This document shows positions 57,518-64,000 of a DNA stretch of 64,000 bases, one piece after another (the stretch's first letter is position 1; every line of letters begins with the position of its first letter). Below the pieces are notes generated by a model. The model did no database searches and had not been told where the DNA came from. It saw only the letters and a program-made list of their open reading frames with translations. This DNA comes from Mycoemilia scoparia (taxonomy: Eukaryota > Kickxellomycota > Kickxellomycetes > Kickxellales > Kickxellaceae), in assembly GCA_027575805.1 (NCBI GenBank), contig JANBPU010000063.1, positions 17,203 through 81,202 of the forward strand, given 5' to 3'. A program made the position numbers and the translations under genes.

Positions 57518-59907
57518 CTACGATAATAAATTCGAGATGGAAGATGCGTTATTTTTTCTTGAAGGCGGCGTCGTAGATGAGCTTATGACATTTTGGTGAT
57601 GTGGAGGCAATCCATCGTCATTAATAATGCTGCCATTATTATTCATGCCAATACTGCCACCGCTGCTACTGCTCCCATTACTCAGTGGGGGACCATGAGA
57701 TGAGAACAGTGCCAGAGAAGACATGGGAAGCCGTGACGGAGTTACTGACTCCATATGCATGGGAGATGTATTTGGAGGCGATGCATCATGAGGTGGAATG
57801 TAGCGAGGGGTACTTGGTGGGTGGGGTGGCTGCTGCTGAGGAGTTGTGTAAGAATAGCTTTGGCCGTTGCTCATTGGGGTATACGGACGCTGCTGCCCAG
57901 GATGACCTGTGGTGGTGGTGGTGGTGGTAGTAGCAGCAGCTTTGTAGGCTGGGTTGTGAGGCGTTACAGCACGTGGTGCATGATCCTGTTGGACAGGGGG
58001 CTGTGGTGGCCCTGGAGCGGTTGCCGTCCACGGTTGCTGCTGATGATGGTATGCCGCGCCGTTGTGTGGATACCGGGGATGGCTCTGTCCCGGGCCATAG
58101 GATAAAGATACAGATGCGGATGTCGATGTTGGCAGTTGTATGTGATGAGTGTTTTTATGTGGAATTTCTTTGGACATGTCACCCTTTGTTGCTGGCAGCC
58201 CCTCAGGAACCGCAGGGCTGGGCCGTGTTGAGGCATGGTTGTAAGGCTGATGGGAAAATGAACCACTCTTTTGCCTTCCATAGCTACTGGAAGATGTTTG
58301 GTTATGTGGTGGTTCTGGAGGCAGCTGGTGGTAGTAAGCACCACTGTTAGCAGCAGAATCTTGAGGAGCTGGATAGCTTTGTACCCGCTGCTGTGGTGCT
58401 GGTGTGTGGACTTGGTGGGGGTTGTGCTTTATGTGACTTTGTGGTGGGCCATTTCGAATATTGGCCTCCTGTTGCCTCTGCTTGTTGAGTTTGGCATAGT
58501 CTATAAAAACATAATGCATAATTTTGGCAAAGGTTAGATGGACCAATATAGGCATTATATGGATATATCAGGGACATATATATATATTCACATTGTATGG
58601 CAAGATTTATCACCAACAATGCAATGTATGCTGCACTACTTACGCAAGCCACAGGCGTTACAGAGCGTACGAGCACCATCAGGACCACGTCGCCACTCGG
58701 GAGTCTCGGAGATACCACAAGAGCGACAGCAGTTTGGCTGGGCTGCTTCATGTCTCTTTGTGCGTTTTCTAGGTTTGCCTTTTGCAACAGCATTCATGTT
58801 GCGCTTCTTTCGAATATACTCCATGGCATCATCATCAGCCTTACAATGCATTTTGTCGCGACGTATCTTCATAAAAACCTCCAATACCTCATAAGCCCTC
58901 TGGGCCATTTCAAGAACTAGCTGATCTGATGGCTGCGCATTGTATTTGTGCTTTCCAGGACAATATTCTTCAGCAAAACGTGCTAGAATGACACACTTTT
59001 CGTGGACCTCCTTAAGTTCATGTGCGTATATTTGTGAAAGCGGGGGATTGCTGCTATTGGGTGGAGCTGGGGCTGTTCCCGCCGGTGCTGTCATTTGGGC
59101 TCTGGGATCCCCACTGCCACCACCATTCGGTCGTCCTGATGCAGAAGGATATGCCGTAGTAGTTACGGTAGTAGCGTTTGAAGATGAAATTCTGCCACCA
59201 GCTGATTTGGGATCATATATGTTATTGCTTTTGTGGCTATTTTCACTATCACGCACATAGTGTTGAGGTTGGTGACCATGCTGCGGTGGTTGTATATGAG
59301 TGGAATGGTAGTAGCTGTCAGCATTTGCGCCAGTGGTAGCAGTGACAGTGGTACTATCGACTGTATTGGTAGTGATGCTGCTGCTGGGAGGCATTGACGG
59401 AGGGATGGAAGTAGAATGGGTGGGTTGGTGGTATTGAGAAAGGGGCTGGTGGGGGTGCTGGCGTTTTGTAACACCCAAACTAACTGACGTGCTATTACTA
59501 CGCATAACAGTTGATGGTTTTGTTTCTGGAGTACCAATAGTCGTACGGCTTTGTGGTGTTAGAGGCGGAGGGACATTTAAAGAGCGGCGAATACTTTCAA
59601 GCTCCTTCATTGATGGAAGAGCAGGGAGTGAAACTCTTGGTGATGTCTCAGGTTTGTGACTATGAAAGCTTTGAGACCTTGGTGTCTGTATAGCGTGTTG
59701 TTGCATTGTAATGGCTGGGGTCGATTGTGGGTGGTGGTGGTGGTGGTGGGCAATTTCATTTTTTAGAATCGGCGTCTTTGGGGGCAAGTTGTGGCCCAGT
59801 GGCGAAAAGTGAGCATCAATATTCGAAGGACTTGGGGTGCTATTGGCAACACTATTACCAGTGGTTGTGGTGGTAGCAGGTTTCTCACATACAAGATTGA
59901 GATCCAT
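57518..59907 (-). CDS. GATA-type zinc finger transcription factor (18-residue loop)
   Basis: Two exons: 59907-58644 and 58500-57518, joined in phase 1, 748 residues. The intron interrupts the finger after CNACGL; splicing restores GLHYAKLNK. The finger (about 397-428) is C-x2-C-x18-C-x2-C with TPEWRRGPDGARTLC, the spacing of white-collar and plant-type GATA fingers rather than the 17-residue AreA type. No PAS domain is present, so it is not WC-1 or WC-2. Upstream of the finger (about 285-395) lies a charged helical block (ELKEVHEKCVILARFAEEY, EVLEVFMKIRRDKMHC) and a basic KGKPRKRTKRH segment, likely a nuclear signal. Both flanks are Pro/Ser/Gln-rich, typical of activation regions. Target genes are unknown. 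Confidence 0.9.
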
Positions 59908-60418
59908 TTGTGATTAAGTGTGTGGTGGAAAGGAAAAATGGTCTAACCTGTAAGGAGAAGGAGGAGAACAGCGTTGATGACAGTATAAATGTGGGAGTTG
60001 TATGTATATATAAAGATAAAAGATTAGCAAGGCGTATATGTATACTGAAATTACCGAGGTAGTAATAGCAACACAATACTAAATATATGGAAAATCAATA
60101 GAAAATTGAGGGGAGGCTGAATTCTACCTTAGTAGCCAAAGGTAGACAGCCGCAATACAACACGGAATCCAGGTTGATGTTGATGGGATTAACAGATACG
60201 GGTCGCGATTTGTGCCCAAAGTCAAAAGATGCGCACACGCACGTACAAAACGAGCTTTGGTGTAAAAGCAACAAGAAGCTATGAAAAAAGAGCAAAGAAA
60301 AGAAGGGTGTTGAGCCTCAGAAAGAAGATGCAAAGATTAATAGGGATAATCAAGCAGTATCAGCAACGAACTGAAAAACGAAGCAAGATGGCATATGTGG
60401 CACAACAGTAAAGAAAAA

Positions 60419-60422
<4 letters not shown>

Positions 60423-60457
<35 letters not shown>
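60423..60457 (+). repeat. GA dinucleotide repeat
   Basis: About 17 GA units some 520 bp upstream of the GATA factor ATG; it is a CT tract on that gene's sense strand. Confidence 0.8.
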
Positions 60458-60464
<7 letters not shown>

Positions 60465-60963
60465 ACAAAGGATAGAGTCCAAGGTGGGAAATGACCATCA
60501 AAAAGACAGGTACAATTGAAATTATTGGCAAGCCAAATGCAGCATACAACACTGCATCAGAATCAACTAGCAGAGAAGATATGCATCTATGTGCATCAAA
60601 CAAGCGAGAGAAACAATGCAAAGAGCTCAAATCTCAAGATGCAAAGAGAGATAGCGCTGGCGCATTATGATGTGGGCTTGGAGTATGGTGATGAGGACAG
60701 GGCAGGGAGTGCGTTTGTGGTGTCACTGTGTGTCGGTGGTGATAGAGAAGGGGGGGCGTAAAATTAGCAGTTATTAAATCTCATTGATACACACGCACTC
60801 CCACACATACTCTCTGTCTGTCTCTCACTCTATTGTTATCTTGAAACACAGCCAGATTTGAATAAATCTGTACGCTGCTTTGTAAGCTGCAATAAACACC
60901 GTATCAGGGAGACTGTACGAGAGCACACTGAGCCGGGAAAAAGGAGTGAGCGACTGCTCTGCT

Positions 60964-60976
60964 GGGGGGGGGGGGG
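60964..60976 (+). repeat. Poly-G tract
   Basis: Thirteen consecutive G in an otherwise mixed region. Assembly length may be uncertain. Confidence 0.7.
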
Positions 60977-62365
60977 AGGGTGCGTGAGTGCATGTCGACT
61001 GAGACTTGCCAGCTCCAAATAGATTCTCCCAGAACACCTATTCAAAATTATGCTCCTGGGATTTTCGTAGCAACTAACCCGTCAGAAATTATATTTGTAT
61101 TTGGAATCCTTGTCTGAGCTTGCACAGAACACACCACAGCCAACAGATGTATGTCATGGCCAAATACTATGACCTGCTAGACAGGAAAAAACTAGACTAG
61201 ATGTTTACGGTGAGTGTATCACGCTATCACACACTTCGAGGCTCTCACGGCAGCACTGGCCGCTATGAGATATAAATTACTGCTCTAGTCAAGTGCATCT
61301 CTCTTTGAAACGGACACAAGATACCAGATACACATTGTAAATCCTTGGTTCCTATCTTTACTACTGCGTAGCTGGCATCCCGATTCAAAACAAGATACTT
61401 TTCGCCATTTTGCTTCCAACCTGCTGGAACGCCTACAGCTAGCTTAAATTAACCAAGAACATAGCTCAGGGCGGCTTGGTATGGCCGTTGTCCGAGAAAC
61501 AGAGAGATAGGAAGAAGCACGTTCTTTTGTCGCTCACTTCTTTGTTTCCACACTAACCTTTTTCTCTAAGCCTCTCAGACAGTTTGTTCATTCGCATTAA
61601 CTTACACTGACATCGATCGGTCATATACCCGTGTTGGGTTCTCTGTCTGAACTGCAAATGGCCAGGTCTGCATGCATGGTCATTATGACTTCTCTCGTCA
61701 CACAAGATGATGATAGTAATATTTTACAATTGCTCTGCGGCTCATGTGTCTGTCTTGTATACACACGCCATGCATGACAACATCACCAAATCTTAGATAT
61801 TTGAACGCTAACATGTGGCCACTCCTTATAACTTTTTTATGCATACTCCCAGCCCAATTGTCTTTAGGTAGCATGCGCAAGCCACCCGCAGCCCCAGCAT
61901 GTAATACACACACCATGCCTTTCTTGCTGCTATTATCCATATATATCTCTCCCTTTCGTTCTTTATGTCTTGTGTTCTTGATGATGAAAACTCATATAAA
62001 CAGATACCATTGTTTTAAGAACAACAAGCAGAGAATGAGGCGACTTTTGATAACAACCATTGCAATCTATATCAACAATAAAACACTTTGCCTTGCAATC
62101 TAGCATAAGTATTCTCTTTTCAACCATGCTATTGTACAGGTATTCAATCGCACAATCAAGCTTGCACCACAGTAGTCTCCACAGAAGATCGTAAAACCCA
62201 GTTCAAAATCCTCTACTCAATTTTCCGAACCCCTCCCCCCGGCTCACACGGGCAATACTAAAAAACAAACGCGCAGACCAAGGCAACCTGAGTCCAGCTA
62301 GTTTAATGCTCGGCAACTGGGACAACCCTCAGCCAATAAATACTGTAGATCTGTGTGCTCAAAAA

Positions 62366-62785
62366 CTAAATGATCTTTGATTCGTGTTGAACATCGCCAC
62401 ACCCGCACTCGCATAAAACTTTTGTCTCACTGATTGAGCCGCGAAAGGTTTGTAATTCCATAATGCATACGCACTTTTGTGTGGCGATAAAGTCCATCGT
62501 TTTCATATGCTTTGAATCTATGGCTGTTTTTACACTTATCTCCTTTGCTGACTCTCTTTCCCCAAAAAATCTTGTAGCACCGCTGTAGCCAATCACAGTC
62601 ACCGTACTAATGACATTAGTTTCACTGATTCCACTACTGCAATTGCTAATAGCCATAGGAATAAAATCGTAGCCTGCAGACTTATCATCCCTCTTTACAA
62701 ACCATTGATGCTTGAAAATTTGATTTGCAACATTGTTATTATTAATATCATAATCATCAAAGCATATCACAGCAATCATAGTCAT
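62366..62785 (-). CDS. Hypothetical 139-residue protein
   Basis: ATG-initiated single frame with mixed composition, about seven cysteines (CVCIMEL, CECGCGD near the end) and no membrane segment. No family is recognised. It is divergent from an 81-codon plus-strand frame at 62839-63084, 53 bp away. Either may be chance. Confidence 0.3.
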   Translation of the reverse strand: MTMIAVICFDDYDINNNNVANQIFKHQWFVKRDDKSAGYDFIPMAISNCSSGISETNVISTVTVIGYSGATRFFGERESAKEISVKTAIDSKHMKTMDFIATQKCVCIMELQTFRGSISETKVLCECGCGDVQHESKII

Positions 62786-63834
62786 CTACACATGTAATGT
62801 ACTATCGAAAGAAATAATAATATGCCTGTGTTTCTAGAATGAGTATAGATTTTTCTTATCCCACTGTCTCTGAGTATAATCAAAGCAAGTGGTATGTACT
62901 CGACTCAACCAATCAAGAATACATACATGGAAAGTGTATAGAAATTCCATTTTATATCATATCCTGTAGAAGAGTCATCATTGCATTTTTGGTTCGCATA
63001 CATCCATCAAAAAAAACTGTGGGGGGTTTCTTTTTAATCCTGTTGAAGTCTCGTTGTTTTCGACTGTGGCTTTTTGTCTTATGATGTAGATCTTATCACA
63101 TCTTTGCTTCTTAGATTCATATTTTTCATGCAATGCTTTTGATTTGAAACATTAAACCAAAAAGTACTTCTCCTTTCCCAAGTATTTATCCAATTCAGCA
63201 AGTTTATCTTGCCTATAAGTCACTCTTTTTGTACTAAACGTGCCCCTGTAATCAATGTACAATTGCAAATCAAAATGGGGTTTGTTTGCTTTGGGTTTGA
63301 TAAGAATCCGAGCCACTATACTTGAGATACTTTTAATAAAAAATAAAAAAGGAATTTTGATGATGATAGTAGTGATGATCTACAGAACTATTGTTTTGTC
63401 CCTGTTCCACCTCTCTACAACCATTAACGTCACCCCCCTATTTTTCGGTCTTTAAGTAGGGGTGCTTTGATTGAAAATCTCCATTAGATTTTTGATCAAA
63501 AAGAAATAAATACCCTAAGTCATTTATCAACAGGGTTCAGTACAGTGCGTTTCATTGTCCAATTGAATTTCTACATAATTGCTGCTTATCATCCCCAACA
63601 TTATCGTGCCCACATATTCTTTATTTGGTAATGTTGACATCAAGAATAGCCACTGCAAAGAGATAAGAGTTTCTTGTTAATCAAAGTGTGTGTATATATA
63701 TATATGGCCAGATTTCACAAGGCCTTAGGGGAGGTGGGTTCCTAGGAGTTGCATATAGCGTAGTTGATGATTGGGTCAGAATCCGATGTTCCATTGCTGT
63801 CTAATTAATGTCTGTTCACCAGTGGAATCTTGCC
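62786..63834. other. Right-end non-coding stretch
   Basis: An ATG-started 81-codon frame (62839-63084) with a hydrophobic C-terminus is unsupported. A TA run occurs near 63692-63704. Nothing else is recognised. Confidence 0.4.
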
Positions 63835-63955
63835 ATATGGATCATAATTTTTGAACGGTGACCATTTGCGAATAGACTGTGATCACTCATTTGACTGGGA
63901 TTTCTCCTATAATCGTTGGTCACCAAAAGTCACCCTTCAAAAATTATTTCACATA
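63835..63955. mobile_element. MITE-A copy 9
   Basis: ATATGGATCATAATTTTTGA on the left and CACCCTTCAAAAATTATTTC on the right. The centre contains GACTGTGATCACTCATTTG and TCCTATAATCGTTGGTCACC, inverted relative to copies 5 and 6. It abuts a TA run of about 24 bp. Confidence 0.85.
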
Positions 63956-64000
63956 TATATATATATATATATATATTCACTTGTATTATACTAATGTGGG

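Larger units (their letters stand above)
59908..62365. other. GATA-gene upstream region and further non-coding DNA
   Basis: Holds a GA run (60423-60457, CT on the GATA coding strand) and a poly-G tract of about 13 (60964-60976). Open frames are short and unrecognised. A plus-strand frame ending near 62261 (SHNQACTTVVSTEDRKTQF...) could be an exon but lacks support. Confidence 0.45.

Noticed and set aside
1..64000. CRISPR arrays, bacterial operons or prophage content
   Set aside because: Spliced genes, fungal families and absence of spaced direct repeats exclude a prokaryotic source.

Overview
The window looks like nuclear DNA of an early-diverging filamentous fungus (zygomycete grade). It is AT-rich. 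Most introns are short (about 80-230 nt) with GTAAGT-like donors. Proteins carry long polyQ, polyN and Ser/Thr tracts. The gene set is fungal: a velvet regulator, a LAMMER kinase, a Pex24/dysferlin protein, GTP cyclohydrolase II, a Pxl1-like LIM protein and an FG nucleoporin with a CCCH finger. A Kickxellomycotina- or Mucoromycota-like source is an inference; nothing read here fixes the species. No CRISPR array, rRNA or convincing complete tRNA was seen.

Layout from left to right: AIF/FSP1-like oxidoreductase (minus, cut by the left edge); 4.6 kb of repeats and small ORFs; eIF2-alpha (minus); RIO1 kinase (minus); C1-Pex24-dysferlin membrane protein (plus); a five-exon velvet gene (minus) that appears only after splicing; a 4.3 kb pyrimidine-rich upstream region leading into a Gi-class G-alpha gene (plus); SSF1/Peter Pan Brix protein (plus) convergent with a NUP42-like FG nucleoporin (minus); RIB1 (minus); a repeat-rich stretch with an orphan 128-residue gene; a very large LAMMER kinase gene (minus, 34.3-41.3 kb) with a 2.7 kb intron and a possible internal promoter; 7.3 kb of mostly non-coding DNA; a paxillin-like protein with four LIM domains (plus); an L-lactate dehydrogenase with a mitochondrial-type presequence (plus); a SET-domain protein (minus); a GATA factor (minus); then about 4 kb with little recognisable content.

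The genes are individually transcribed eukaryotic units, not operons. Loose themes are ribosome production and translation (eIF2-alpha, RIO1, SSF1), signalling and development (G-alpha, LAMMER kinase, velvet, GATA, paxillin-like) and metabolism (LDH, RIB1, AIF-like).

The most notable structures are: the split LAMMER kinase gene; a MITE family of about 120 bp present in at least 12 full or partial copies, two of which bracket the orphan gene; a second, smaller inverted-repeat family; a short TTAGG-type telomere-like array; and the mitochondrial-looking lactate dehydrogenase. Gene models were joined by eye from splice signals, reading frame and family motifs, so exon edges are predictions.
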